Shown piece after piece: positions 8,435 through 17,101 of a DNA stretch of 64,000 nt (within the stretch, counting starts at the first letter, position 1; each line of letters starts with the position of its first letter). Made by a program: the position numbers and the translations under genes. The notes beneath the pieces were generated by a model. That model made no database searches. It saw nothing but the letters and a program-made list of their open reading frames with translations, and was not told where the DNA came from. The stretch covers positions 1-64,000 of the forward strand of contig NZ_FMTM01000005.1 of assembly GCF_900099775.1 (NCBI RefSeq), written 5' to 3'. Source of the stretch: Rhizobium mongolense subsp. loessense. GTDB lineage: Bacteria > Pseudomonadota > Alphaproteobacteria > Rhizobiales > Rhizobiaceae.

Positions 8435-9207
8435 GCACGCTTTTTACGAGACGCCGCTTTCTGGTCGGTGGCACACTTGGCGCCAGTGCCTTGACTCTTT
8501 CCGGTTGTGATCTTCTGGATCAGAACGCGGATGTCGCCAATGTCCTTCGCTCAGCCGAACGCCTGACCATGAAGGCGCAGAGACTACTCCAGGGTCGTGA
8601 TGCTCTGGCGCGGGAGTTTGATGAAAAGGACATTTCCCCATCCTTTCGGGTGAATGGAACGAGTGCTCCCGATAGTGACGAATATCTTGAACTGGCCGAA
8701 GGCAAATTTACGGCCTGGCGGTTGAAAATTGACGGCCTTGTTGAGCGTCCGCGAGAGTTTTCGCTTGCCGATTTGAAGGCGCTCCCGGCCCGCACGCAGA
8801 TCACCCGCCATGACTGTGTCGAGGGCTGGAGCGCTATCGGCAAATGGACGGGGGTGCCGCTTGCAAGCCTGCTGCGTCTGACCGGGCTCAAGCCGACAGC
8901 GCGCTATGTCGTACTACATTGTGCCGACGAACTCGAAAAGACGCTCGACGGGAGTGGCCGCTATTATGAGAGCATAGATCTCATCGACGCTGTTCATCCT
9001 CAAACCATTCTGGCCTACCAGATGAACGGCCAAGACCTCAGCGTCGGCCACGGCGCTCCCTTGCGCCTGAGGGTCGAGCGGCAGCTTGGTTACAAGCAGG
9101 CGAAATACATCATGCGCATCGAACTGATCGACAGCTTCGCCGGCCTGTGGGGCGGGAACGGCGGTTATTGGGAAGACCGCGGGTACGAATGGTACGCCGG
9201 CATCTAA
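8431..9207 (+). CDS. Tat-exported molybdopterin-dependent oxidoreductase (sulfite oxidase fold)
   Basis: A 258-aa protein with a twin-arginine signal (FTRRRFLVGG) and a lipobox-like LSGC at about residue 30. The molybdopterin domain of the sulfite oxidase/YedY type covers about 85-250. The conserved Cys that binds Mo is in RHDCVEGW (about 131), and GHGAPLRLRVERQLGYKQAKY (split motif, about 210-230) is the usual cofactor-contact block. It resembles MsrP (YedY) but sits with a larger cytochrome b than MsrQ. Start overlaps the cytochrome gene. The substrate (sulfite, methionine sulfoxide or other S/N-oxide) cannot be decided. Confidence 0.88.
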   Translation: MSTLFTRRRFLVGGTLGASALTLSGCDLLDQNADVANVLRSAERLTMKAQRLLQGRDALAREFDEKDISPSFRVNGTSAPDSDEYLELAEGKFTAWRLKIDGLVERPREFSLADLKALPARTQITRHDCVEGWSAIGKWTGVPLASLLRLTGLKPTARYVVLHCADELEKTLDGSGRYYESIDLIDAVHPQTILAYQMNGQDLSVGHGAPLRLRVERQLGYKQAKYIMRIELIDSFAGLWGGNGGYWEDRGYEWYAGI

Positions 9208-9591
9208 GGCCGCCGAACTTTTAGCCGCAGGATGATATGGTGATGAGCAGACGCAAGTTCAGAAAATAATGCCGGTTTCAGCGACCTCGTCTTCACGACA
9301 GGTCGCGATCAACCACACCAACTCGATCCTCTCCGATCCTGACGGCCGATGGGTGGCAAAGCGGCAAGGCACGATCAACGAGGCATTCGAGAAACGCATG
9401 CGCTTACCGAGCGATCACGGTAGCTCACAGAACGTCGAGTTCTCAAAGGATCCAGCCGGGAAACTCTCCGGCGAAAGCGACCGAATTGGTCGAAATGAGT
9501 GGGACGAGAATACCGCATTTGGGAAGCACGTCGGCTTCTTTTGACGGAGCCGCGTGATCAACTTAACCAATCAGGCAAGTGGAAGAATGCA
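9208..9591. other. 384-bp intergenic stretch
   Basis: No gene I can support. A 91-codon open frame at 9269-9544 has no recognisable domain, no good ribosome site and no neighbours that would explain it. Confidence 0.4.
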
Positions 9592-10179
9592 ATGGCGAAC
9601 AATCGAAACTCCAACTCCGCGAGCAGCAATGAACAATGGCTGAAGCAATACTACTTTACCCGGGCAGCGTTTTCAGTGCTGTGGGTCGTAGCTGCATTAA
9701 CCGTCGGACAGCAGTCATCTGAAGTGGCTGCCGCCCTGCTGATCATCTATCCGGCTTGGGATGCCGGCGCTAACATCGTCGATGCGACCAGGAGTGGTGG
9801 CTTCGCTGCCAACCGGAGCCAGGTAATCAATGTCACAGCGAGCTCGGTTATGACGATTGCCGTGATCTTGGCGCTGACAATGAGCATGAACTGGGTTCTC
9901 GGCGCCTTCGGCCTTTGGGCAATTTTTTCCGGGTTGCTGCAGCTTGGCACTGCTATCCGGCGTTGGAAGACAACTGGCGGTCAATGGGCGATGGTCTTGA
10001 GCGGCGGCCAATCAGCTGTGGCCGGAGCAATCTTTATGTTTCAAGCGCAAATGCCGCAGGTACCTTCGATCTCTACGGTGGCCGGTTACGCTGGTGTCGG
10101 TGCATTCTATTTTCTTGTTTCGGCAATATGGCTGAGTGTGAGTCTTTTGCGTCGTAGTGTGCGCGGAGCAGAACTTTAA
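9592..10179 (+). CDS. DUF308/HdeD-like membrane protein
   Basis: A 195-aa protein with about six hydrophobic helices arranged as two similar halves, as in the DUF308 (HdeD-like) family. The N-terminal 20 residues are Asn/Ser-rich and cytosolic. I chose ATG 9592, preceded by GGAAG; upstream codons in the same frame encode no conserved sequence. Family members are associated with acid or general stress, but no function can be derived here. It stands alone, with spacers on both sides. Confidence 0.75.
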   Translation: MANNRNSNSASSNEQWLKQYYFTRAAFSVLWVVAALTVGQQSSEVAAALLIIYPAWDAGANIVDATRSGGFAANRSQVINVTASSVMTIAVILALTMSMNWVLGAFGLWAIFSGLLQLGTAIRRWKTTGGQWAMVLSGGQSAVAGAIFMFQAQMPQVPSISTVAGYAGVGAFYFLVSAIWLSVSLLRRSVRGAEL

Positions 10180-10422
10180 GGTCTGAGTGTTTGGCCTGTG
10201 GGAAGCCAGCTTTCCTCCTTGATGAAAACGCCGACATGATGAACGAAAGGTTCGTTATACAACTACTGCTTCAATCCTGGGTTGATAGTCAATTTCAGAC
10301 CGAAACCAATGTATTCCCAGGAGAAAGTCACGAGCCGATCATGGGCGCTGCGCTCAGCCGTGGCTTACGGCGACTGTATGGAAATCTCTAAGATTAGTCT
10401 GTCTCACTTGAAGGATACCTAA

Positions 10423-10740
10423 ATGATCTCCCACGAGACCGCAGAGCAACTAGCGTTCTATCGAAAGACCATCGACAACCTGGATTCAGCTCTTCTCCAT
10501 ATCCTGGCTGAGCGGTTTCGCTGTACCGAGGAAGTCGGCCACTTGAAAGCAGAACAGGCGATGTCGGCGACAGATAGCGAGCGGGAGCGACGTCAAATGG
10601 ATCGACTAAGGAATATTGCCGATGATGTAGGCCTGAATCACCTCTTCGTCGAGAAGTTGATGCATCTGATTGTAGGTACTGTTGTTGAGCGGCATAGGGA
10701 GATTGCGGCCGAGAGTGAAGAGCTCGCTGGACCTATTTGA
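10423..10740 (+). CDS. chorismate mutase, AroQ class
   Basis: A 105-aa stand-alone AroQ-type chorismate mutase (chorismate to prephenate, cytosolic, Phe/Tyr branch). Expected active-site residues are visible along the three helices: Arg in YRKTIDNLD, Arg in ILAERF, Lys in GHLKAEQ, and the acidic TDSERE segment. Length is normal for the monofunctional form. Preceded by AAGGAT. It is not linked to other aromatic biosynthesis genes here, so it may be a second, accessory copy. Confidence 0.88.
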   Translation: MISHETAEQLAFYRKTIDNLDSALLHILAERFRCTEEVGHLKAEQAMSATDSERERRQMDRLRNIADDVGLNHLFVEKLMHLIVGTVVERHREIAAESEELAGPI

Positions 10741-10869
10741 CCGCAGCGGTTCAATAAGCTTGATCTGAGATAACATCAGAAAGACAGGCTTGGCGTTTCC
10801 GCTCCGTGTACTGGGAAGAACTTGTAGAAGATCGCGCGCTCAAGTTAGACAGGAGCCACCGAAAATATC

Positions 10870-11532
10870 GTGCTCGTCCACGGTGCGCTCGTTGATGGCT
10901 CCGGCTGGCGCAGCGTTTATGACATTCTGACCCGCGACGGCTATACTGTCAGCATTGTCCAGCAGCCGCTGACAGGTTTGGACCAGGACATCGCAGCCAC
11001 CAAGAGCGTACTTGACCAGCAGGACGGCGACGTCGTTCTCGTCGGTCACAGTTACGGTGGTACGATCATCACGGCGGCAGGCGATGACCCTAAGGTCAAG
11101 GCACTTGTTTACGTCGCCGCGCTGCAGCCCGAAAAGGGCGAAAGCACCGCACGATTGCTCCAATCGATGCCGTCACCAAGCAACGATCTCAAGCCGACAA
11201 AGGACGGCTTTCTTGTTCTCGATCGGACAAAGTTCGCGGCCGATTTCGGGGCGGATCTCCCTATGGATCAGGCCGAGTTCATGGCCCGGTCTCAGATGCC
11301 GGTCGAAATCGCTGGCGTTAACGCGCAGGTTCCGGTTGCCGCCTGGCACGATAAGCCTAGCTACGCAATTGTCGCCAAGGACGATAAGACGATAAACCCC
11401 AATCTGGAGCGATGGATGTACAAACGCTCCGGTTCAAACGTCACCGAGATCGACGGTAGTCACGCCCTCTTTATTTCGCAAGCCATTGCAGTTGCGAAGG
11501 TTATCGAGGAAGCAGCCAGAGCTGCCAAGTAA
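10870..11532 (+). CDS. alpha/beta hydrolase, 5' end lost
   Basis: Paralogue of the 483-1268 hydrolase. Nucleophile elbow GHSYGG (about residue 60) and C-terminal His in DGSHALFIS are intact. Homology starts upstream of any start codon: in frame, 10849-10869 reads TGATENI just before VLVHGAL, and a stop TAG lies at 10846. The only start nearby is GTG 10870, which falls inside the first core beta strand, so the signal peptide and strand are missing. It is either a non-functional remnant or a shortened cytosolic form; I favour the former. Confidence 0.6.
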   Translation: MLVHGALVDGSGWRSVYDILTRDGYTVSIVQQPLTGLDQDIAATKSVLDQQDGDVVLVGHSYGGTIITAAGDDPKVKALVYVAALQPEKGESTARLLQSMPSPSNDLKPTKDGFLVLDRTKFAADFGADLPMDQAEFMARSQMPVEIAGVNAQVPVAAWHDKPSYAIVAKDDKTINPNLERWMYKRSGSNVTEIDGSHALFISQAIAVAKVIEEAARAAK

Positions 11533-11920
11533 CAACAGGATAGCGGCTCGCACTTGGAGCCCGTCTCTCTGAATTCGTCAGCTGCGTTCCGTGTAAGGAC
11601 GTTACGCAGCTGATCTGGGACTTGACCATTTGAAGTACCGGCGAGCCTCGACGGCTGCTTCATGGCTGAATCCCCCGCACGAAGGCGCGGCAAGTCAGCA
11701 TCAGACTGTGGATCACGGCGCCGGCTTGGCTCCATAGGCGGTGTAGCTAAACAGCCAACGCTTCTGCCGGTGGCAAAGATACGGGTATGGGGCAGTCCAA
11801 TAATAACCGATTTTGCCGCAAAAGCGGATTAAATCAAATTCTTGGCGAGAACGACAAGTAGGTCAAGAGTTCGAACCCCTTCAAGGCGTGAAGTGGTTCA
11901 CTACGGTCCGCGGGATAGTG
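11533..11920. other. 388-bp intergenic stretch with a hairpin
   Basis: A perfect 10-bp inverted repeat TCAGCTGCGT (11578-11587) / ACGCAGCTGA (11604-11613) with a 16-nt loop lies 46 bp after the hydrolase stop. It could end transcription, though no T tract follows. I see no gene in the rest. Confidence 0.4.
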
Positions 11921-12829
11921 TCAGCCACTCGGCGTTTGACGCGAAAGCTCTCGAGCTAGCTCCAAGAAAGCTCTAACACCCGCCGAGAGGTTTCTGCGGC
12001 CGGGATAGTACAGGCTGAGCCCCGGATAGGGCGGCGTCCAGTCTTCCAGTATTCGGACAACGCGCCCCGCCTGGATTTCCGGCAGAATGTCTTGTTCGAA
12101 GATGTAGCCGATGCCGGTGCCGTTGAGAATGGCGGTTCTCGTAAGGCTCGCCTCATCGAGGGTAATGGGGCCACGTACATCGACTTGCAACTGCTCGCCG
12201 TCTTTTTCGAATCGCCACCGAAACAAGGAGCCGTCCGGCAACCGAACTCGGATGCATCTGTGACAGAATAAATCCGAAGGAGTAGCCGGGGTGCCGTATC
12301 TCTCGAAATACTCGGGAGAACCGACAACCGCGTGCCGTTGGGGCCGCCCAAGTGAAACAGCAATCATGTCGCTTGGAACGAGATCTGCAACCCTGACGCC
12401 GAGATCGAAACCATCCCTGACGATATCGACCAATTTACCTTCCGTGACGATATCGACATGCATGTCGGGATAGCGGCGCAGGAACTCCAGAACGAGCGGT
12501 GAGATGATGGCGCGCGCCGCAAATGGCGCAGCGTTGACCCTTATCGTTCCGGACGGTGTTTCACGCTGCTCGCGCACGGCTTCCAGGGCGGCGTGGAGGT
12601 CCTGAAGCAAGGGAGCGACTTGCTGGATAAAGAGCCGACCTGCATCCGTCAGCGAAACGCTCCGCGTCGTGCGGTTGAACAATCTCACCCCCAACCCTGC
12701 CTCGAGCCTGCCTATCGTGTGGCTCAAAGCGGTGGTCGAAATGCCGAGATCGATGGCGGCTGCCCGGAATGACCCACGCCGGGCAATGGCGACGGCCGCT
12801 TCCAACTCCTTCACGCTTGGTTGGTTCAT
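11921..12829 (-). CDS. LysR-family regulator
   Basis: A 302-aa LysR protein. HTH at about residues 4-63 with the subgroup signature [15 protein letters not shown]; substrate-binding domain about 90-295, ending in a [20 protein letters not shown] block shared with the other LysR proteins of this window. Divergent from the NTF2-like/SDR pair starting at 12967, with 137 bp between starts, which are its likely targets. Inducer unknown. Confidence 0.93.
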   Translation of the reverse strand: MNQPSVKELEAAVAIARRGSFRAAAIDLGISTTALSHTIGRLEAGLGVRLFNRTTRSVSLTDAGRLFIQQVAPLLQDLHAALEAVREQRETPSGTIRVNAAPFAARAIISPLVLEFLRRYPDMHVDIVTEGKLVDIVRDGFDLGVRVADLVPSDMIAVSLGRPQRHAVVGSPEYFERYGTPATPSDLFCHRCIRVRLPDGSLFRWRFEKDGEQLQVDVRGPITLDEASLTRTAILNGTGIGYIFEQDILPEIQAGRVVRILEDWTPPYPGLSLYYPGRRNLSAGVRAFLELARELSRQTPSG

Positions 12830-12966
12830 TGTCCCGATCTGTTCATTACCGCATGCCGGCTTATCCCACTTATCCGCGCAATGGTCGAGAGTTAAATATG
12901 ATGACGCAGATGCTCCTTCGAAAATCCTGCGGTCGATACCGTCGTAATGCAGAGGAAAACAACTTC

Positions 12967-13290
12967 ATGCCAGCACTACCCAAACTCATAGCCGATTATG
13001 TCGAGGCTAACGCACAACTCGATGTGGGCGGCATGCTGAAACCCTTCGCCGCCGACGTGGTCGTCCTGGACAATGGACACCGTTATGAGGGCCACGCCCA
13101 ACTGAGAACCTTGCTCGAAGAGGCAGCAGGCGTGAAGGCGATCTTCACACCGGATACCGTCCGACATGAGAACGGTCAGGTCGTGGTCGAGGGCCCTGCC
13201 CACGGCGACTTTAAAGGCAGCCCGATCCGTTTCACCTATCGTTTCACGTTTGAAGACGACGCCATCCAAGCCTTGGAGATCACGGTATGA
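12967..13290 (+). CDS. NTF2-like (SnoaL-type) protein
   Basis: A 107-aa alpha+beta barrel protein of the SnoaL/ketosteroid isomerase-like superfamily ([21 protein letters not shown], then a beta sheet ending ITYRF-like [10 protein letters not shown]). Cytosolic, no signal. Its stop overlaps the next start (ATGA), so it is translationally coupled to an SDR. Such pairs often handle small cyclic or aromatic ketones; the reaction cannot be assigned. Confidence 0.82.
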   Translation: MPALPKLIADYVEANAQLDVGGMLKPFAADVVVLDNGHRYEGHAQLRTLLEEAAGVKAIFTPDTVRHENGQVVVEGPAHGDFKGSPIRFTYRFTFEDDAIQALEITV

Positions 13291-14075
13291 ACATCAAAGC
13301 GGATCCAACCGAGTTCGCTGGAAAGCGCGTGCTCATCAGCGGCGGCACGAAGGGTACGGGCCGCGCCACGGTCGAGCGGTTTCTAGCAGGTGGTGCCCGG
13401 GTGATCACTGCCGCCCGCGGAGCCCCAGAGACCATCGACGGCGTGGAGTTCGTCGAAGCGGACTTGACAACAGCCAAGGGCGGAGAGGCCCTGGCCGAGG
13501 TGGCACTTGAGCGTCTGGGCGGGATCGATATTCTGGCTCACGTGCTTGGCGGATCATCGACGCCGGGCGGCGGCTTCGTCGCCCTGACGGACGACCACTG
13601 GCTATCCGAATTGAACCTGAACCTTCTGGCGGCCGTTCGCCTTGATCGTCTTCTGATCCCGCAGATGATCGAACGTGGCAGCGGCGCGGTGGTGCACGTG
13701 ACCTCCATTCAATCGGTACTTCCTTTGCCTGAGGCCACCACCGCCTATGCGGCCGCCAAGGCTGCGCTCAAGACATATAGTAAGTCGATCTCCAAGGAGC
13801 TCGGTCCCAAGGGCGTGCGAGTCAACGTCGTTTCCCCCGGCTGGATCATGACCGAGTCGTCCGTGGACTTTTTGAAACGACTGCAGGCGGCAAATGGCGG
13901 CACGATCGAGGAAGCGCGGCAGGTCGTTCTTGACAGCTTGGGCGGTATTCCTATCGGGCGTCCAGCTGATCCCCACGAGGTCGCCGACCTCATCGCCTAC
14001 CTGGCCTCGGATCGCGCCGCTGCAATCCACGGCGCCGAGTTCGTCATTGACGGCGGCACCGTTCCGACTGTTTGA
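13287..14075 (+). CDS. short-chain dehydrogenase/reductase
   Basis: A 262-aa classical SDR. The cofactor loop reads SGGTKGTG (about 19), the NNAG position is replaced by HVLGGSS (about 90), the active-site Tyr/Lys is YAAAKAALK (about 155), and the C-terminus is [14 protein letters not shown]. The changed NNAG motif is typical of a distinct SDR subgroup. It is coupled to the NTF2-like gene and controlled, by position, from the divergent LysR gene at 11921. Confidence 0.9.
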   Translation: MNIKADPTEFAGKRVLISGGTKGTGRATVERFLAGGARVITAARGAPETIDGVEFVEADLTTAKGGEALAEVALERLGGIDILAHVLGGSSTPGGGFVALTDDHWLSELNLNLLAAVRLDRLLIPQMIERGSGAVVHVTSIQSVLPLPEATTAYAAAKAALKTYSKSISKELGPKGVRVNVVSPGWIMTESSVDFLKRLQAANGGTIEEARQVVLDSLGGIPIGRPADPHEVADLIAYLASDRAAAIHGAEFVIDGGTVPTV

Positions 14076-14146
14076 GGGCACACCCCGGCGTTCGTACTCT
14101 CTGCGGACGTCGGCTTCACTGTGCCTGCCTTTTGTCTTCGTTGCCG

Positions 14147-14320
14147 GATCGCATGTCGATGGTGGACGATGTTCTCAAGGTCTCCGGCACTGACGGCCTT
14201 CGCGTCGGCGACTCTTCGACTATGCCGCGGATCACCACCGGCAACACGATGGCGCTTTGCGTCGTTATCGGAGAGGGGGCCGCCGGATCTAACCGAGCAT
14301 CTCACTGCCTTATGGCTTGA
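14147..14320 (+). pseudogene. GMC oxidoreductase C-terminal fragment
   Basis: The frame from 14147 reads DRMSMVDDVLKVSGTDGLRV and GDSSTMPRITTGNTMA, the C-terminal signature of FAD-dependent GMC (choline dehydrogenase-like) oxidoreductases. A frameshift at about 14270 moves the GERAADLI-like continuation into another frame. No N-terminal FAD domain precedes it, because the SDR gene ends at 14075. The following bases to about 14417 encode a hydrophobic stretch (WALFLICLWVAYKSTAALAW) that I cannot place. Confidence 0.7.
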
Positions 14321-14585
14321 GTGGGCGCTTTTCTTGATCTGTCTATGGGTGGCTTACAAAAGCACGGCGGCACTTGCGTGGGGTGCCGCAGTGCTTCTAG
14401 CGGCCAGCGTGCCCTAGATGTCCAAGCCTTTATCCATGACAAAGGACATCATGGATTCAGCGCCGGAAATTGACAGGCCGCGGGATCGTATCCCTCAAGA
14501 GCGCTACGCAAAAAGCCCGCTAATCGGGCGAACTGAGTACGCAACAGACGCTAATGGGCTGAAAAATAGCCGGGACGCCAAGTTC
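14321..14585. other. intergenic remnant, unrecognised
   Basis: After the GMC fragment, an open frame of about 95 codons from 14418 has no domain or motif that I recognise. Apart from a minus-strand terminator at 14507-14530, nothing can be supported. Confidence 0.35.
14507..14530 (-). terminator. rho-independent terminator of the MarR/epimerase unit
   Basis: On the minus strand GCCCG-ATTAG-CGGGC is followed directly by TTTTT. It lies 56 bp past the epimerase stop and so should end the marR-epimerase transcript. Confidence 0.65.
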
Positions 14586-15395
14586 CTAAGAAAGACCCTC
14601 CTGCCAAGCCTGGTAGACGGTCCTTATGCTGGGCCGAAAACCCAGGCTGCGGGCGAGAGACGTGTCGACATGCAGGTACCATGGATTTGCGAGAGGCTCG
14701 GAACTTGAATCCAACCGGGACCCCACCATGCCCGCGAGTTCGTAGATGGAGGTGGGCGCCTCGTCGGCCAAGTTTACCACGTGCCGATCAAAGGTACCCT
14801 CCAGCGCCAGCGTGACTGCCAGTGCAATGTCACGATGGTGGATCGTGCTCATGCGTTGCGCCGGGTGCCAGGTGCTGATGTGCTCGGGCAGAGATTCAAG
14901 ATGTCCGTCACCATCGCCATAGACAAAGGGGAAGCGAAGGATCGACCAGTTCAACCCGCTTTCGCGCAGCTCTTTCTCCGCGGCCACCTTGCTCGCGGGA
15001 TAGGTGTGCTGTGGCTCGACCGGATCTTCTTCCCTTCCCGGATGCGGATTGTCCTTATTGTAGACATGGCTGGTGCTCGACATGATGAACCGCGCGCCGG
15101 GAGCATGGGCCTTTACGGCGGCAATCAGGTTGCGTGTCCCGTGGAGGTTGCTCTTCCAGATGAGATCGGTGTCTTGGGTACGAAACACGGCGGCCAGATG
15201 CACGATGGCGGAAACTCCGCGAACGGCGTCTATCAGGCTTGAAGGCTCGAGAATATCGCCGGTCACGGCTTCAGTTGCCTCTGCGCAGGCCTTCCCCGCC
15301 CGGAGCAAGACACGGCAGACAAAACCGGCCTCTGCCAGCCGCGGCAGAAGTCGCTCGCCAACGAGCCCGGTGGCTCCGGTGATCAATACGGTCAT
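14586..15395 (-). CDS. NAD(P)-dependent epimerase/dehydratase family protein
   Basis: A 269-aa extended-SDR protein. N-terminal Rossmann motif TGATGLVG (residues 6-13), a conserved SSTSHVY segment (about 113) and the active-site Tyr/Lys pair in HTYPASKVAAEKELR (about 140). Start ATG 15395, 4 bp after the stop of the MarR gene, so the two are cotranscribed. Shorter than sugar-nucleotide epimerases (about 320 aa). A damaged relative lies at 45787-46080. Substrate unknown. Confidence 0.87.
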   Translation of the reverse strand: MTVLITGATGLVGERLLPRLAEAGFVCRVLLRAGKACAEATEAVTGDILEPSSLIDAVRGVSAIVHLAAVFRTQDTDLIWKSNLHGTRNLIAAVKAHAPGARFIMSSTSHVYNKDNPHPGREEDPVEPQHTYPASKVAAEKELRESGLNWSILRFPFVYGDGDGHLESLPEHISTWHPAQRMSTIHHRDIALAVTLALEGTFDRHVVNLADEAPTSIYELAGMVGSRLDSSSEPLANPWYLHVDTSLARSLGFRPSIRTVYQAWQEGLS

Positions 15396-15399
15396 TTGC

Positions 15400-15849
15400 T
15401 CAATCCTTTCGCAACAGGGTCTGCAATCGTTCGGTCGCTGATTTGAGGACGCGGATGGTCGTGGCCAGATCGACCTCGTCGATCCCGCCGAAGGCAGCGT
15501 CGTGAATGAAAGAAAGATCAGGAATTCTGCGCCACAGCGCCTCACCTGCGGCTGTCAGCGTCAGCAGACGTTGACGCTGATCGCCGCCATCCGAGGTCTG
15601 TGCGACCAAGTCCTTTCGGACCAGCGTGGCGATGATTCCGCTCAGGGTCGCCCTTTCGAGTTCAAGTGCGCGACCGAGGTCTCGCTGGACTGACGGGCCG
15701 TTGTTGACGAGATACCAGAGAACATACCATTGCGTGGATCCCAGATCGAAGGGCCGCAAGCGCTCGTCCATGAGGGCCCGGCCCGCGAAGTAACACCGCT
15801 TCGTCCATGCCCCCACTGAGAGATTTTTGGTGTCCGCCTGATCGTGCAT
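15400..15849 (-). CDS. MarR-family regulator
   Basis: A 149-aa winged-helix MarR protein. The DNA-binding part (about 55-100) includes SVQRDLGRALELERATLSGI and the wing DGGDQRQRLLTLT. First gene of a two-gene unit with the epimerase downstream. A 13-bp inverted repeat lies 16 bp upstream of its ATG, so autoregulation is likely. MarR proteins usually respond to small aromatic or oxidising compounds; no ligand is evident. Confidence 0.9.
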   Translation of the reverse strand: MHDQADTKNLSVGAWTKRCYFAGRALMDERLRPFDLGSTQWYVLWYLVNNGPSVQRDLGRALELERATLSGIIATLVRKDLVAQTSDGGDQRQRLLTLTAAGEALWRRIPDLSFIHDAAFGGIDEVDLATTIRVLKSATERLQTLLRKD

Positions 15850-15865
15850 GGGAAAGCCTGCCCAT

Positions 15866-15906
15866 TTCGTTTGCTACCATACGATAATTGCAAGGTAGCG
15901 AACGAA
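15866..15906 (-). promoter_or_regulatory. candidate MarR operator
   Basis: TTCGTTTGCTACC (15866-15878) and GGTAGCGAACGAA (15894-15906) are inverted repeats with 12 of 13 bases matching and a 15-nt spacer. They sit just upstream of the MarR start at 15849, over the expected promoter. Confidence 0.6.
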
Positions 15907-16115
15907 TGTCAACGCGGGTTCGGATGAGGTAATCTCAGAGTGCTGAGCCAGAAAGCTGGACAGCGTCTTCGACGAAAGCGGCGCGATGGAGCGGGCAATC
16001 CAGGCGACCATCCACGATGCGGCAACGGCCAAGGTAACCGTGGCCCTCAGGGCGTTAGCGTCGGCCCGCCTGTGCCCGGCAGTGCCTGTCACGACAGCGA
16101 TGTCATGGGCGGATG

Positions 16116-16943
16116 CTATCGCCACCGCTTCACATGGTCGATGAGTGCCCGAAGCTTCGGAGCGAGATTGCGCCGGCTGGGGTAGTAGAGAAAGAAGCCG
16201 GCAAAGGGAGGGCAATAGTCCTGAAGGAGAGGGACCAACTGACCGGATTTCACATAGGGCTTGAACGTGTCTTCCATCCCGAAGGTGATGCCGCCGCCGG
16301 CACAGGCTGTGCGGATCATAAGCCACATGTCGTTGGTGGTGATCTGGGGATCAACTGCCACATCGAAATCGCGCCCATGCTGGCCGAATTCCCAACGATA
16401 AGGCGCGCTGTGTGGCGCTGGACGCCAGCCTATACACCGATGGGCAGAGAGCTCCGAGGGATGTTCGGGTCTGCCGAAACGCTCAATGTAGGACGGCGCC
16501 GCGAAGGCGCCCTGGCGCTGCTCGCCCGACACCGGAACGGCAATCATGTCCTGATCGATGACTTCGCCCAGACGGACCCCCGCGTCATAGCCTTCCGCGA
16601 CAATGTCGAATTCCTCGTCCGTGACGGTCACATCGATCTGAATGGCGGGAAAGGCGTCCGCGAAACGCGCCAGAAGCGGCCCTGAGATGAACTGTTCGGC
16701 GATGGATGACACCGCCAGCCTCAACAGTCCGCTCGGTGCGCTGTCGCGGTCCGCCGTCGCGTCGAGCGCCAGTCCGACTTCGGAAATAGCCGGCGCCACC
16801 CGCTGATACAGCCGTTCACCGGCCTCTGTGAGACTGACACTGCGCGTGGTGCGCTGTACGAGCGCTACACCCAGCTGATCCTCGAGACGGCGGATGGTCT
16901 GGCTGACGGCTGGCCTTGTGACGCCCAAATTCTCCGCGGACAC
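16116..16943 (-). CDS. LysR-family regulator with no normal start codon
   Basis: A LysR protein with the signature [15 protein letters not shown] and the C-terminal block GFFLYYPSRRNLAPKLRALI. The usable start (GTG 16943) lies inside the HTH. In frame upstream, 16944-17009 encodes PIAIDLNGISVFLAVAEARSF and RV, the normal N-terminal helix of the family, but it is bounded by a stop TAA (17010-17012) and contains no ATG, GTG or TTG. Only ATA, ATC or CTG codons are available. It is thus translated from a rare start or is a fresh pseudogene. Divergent from the aldo-keto reductase at 17102. Confidence 0.7.
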   Translation of the reverse strand: MSAENLGVTRPAVSQTIRRLEDQLGVALVQRTTRSVSLTEAGERLYQRVAPAISEVGLALDATADRDSAPSGLLRLAVSSIAEQFISGPLLARFADAFPAIQIDVTVTDEEFDIVAEGYDAGVRLGEVIDQDMIAVPVSGEQRQGAFAAPSYIERFGRPEHPSELSAHRCIGWRPAPHSAPYRWEFGQHGRDFDVAVDPQITTNDMWLMIRTACAGGGITFGMEDTFKPYVKSGQLVPLLQDYCPPFAGFFLYYPSRRNLAPKLRALIDHVKRWR

Positions 16944-17101
16944 GCGAAAGCTCCGCGCTTCGGCGACTGCCAGGAAAACAGAGATGCCATTCAGATCGAT
17001 CGCTATTGGTTAGAATTAGTTACCATCGTGGTCATCATTGGGCAAGTTGTTCGCTCTCCTTGGCGCGTCTATCTTGGATCTCACAACCAGGAGACAGCGA
17101 T

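Noticed and set aside
9269..9544. 91-codon plus-strand frame
   Set aside because: No domain, no ribosome site, low-complexity composition; probably chance.
10191..10391. 66-codon frame between the DUF308 and chorismate mutase genes
   Set aside because: No recognisable motif; the spacer is short and the start is not supported.
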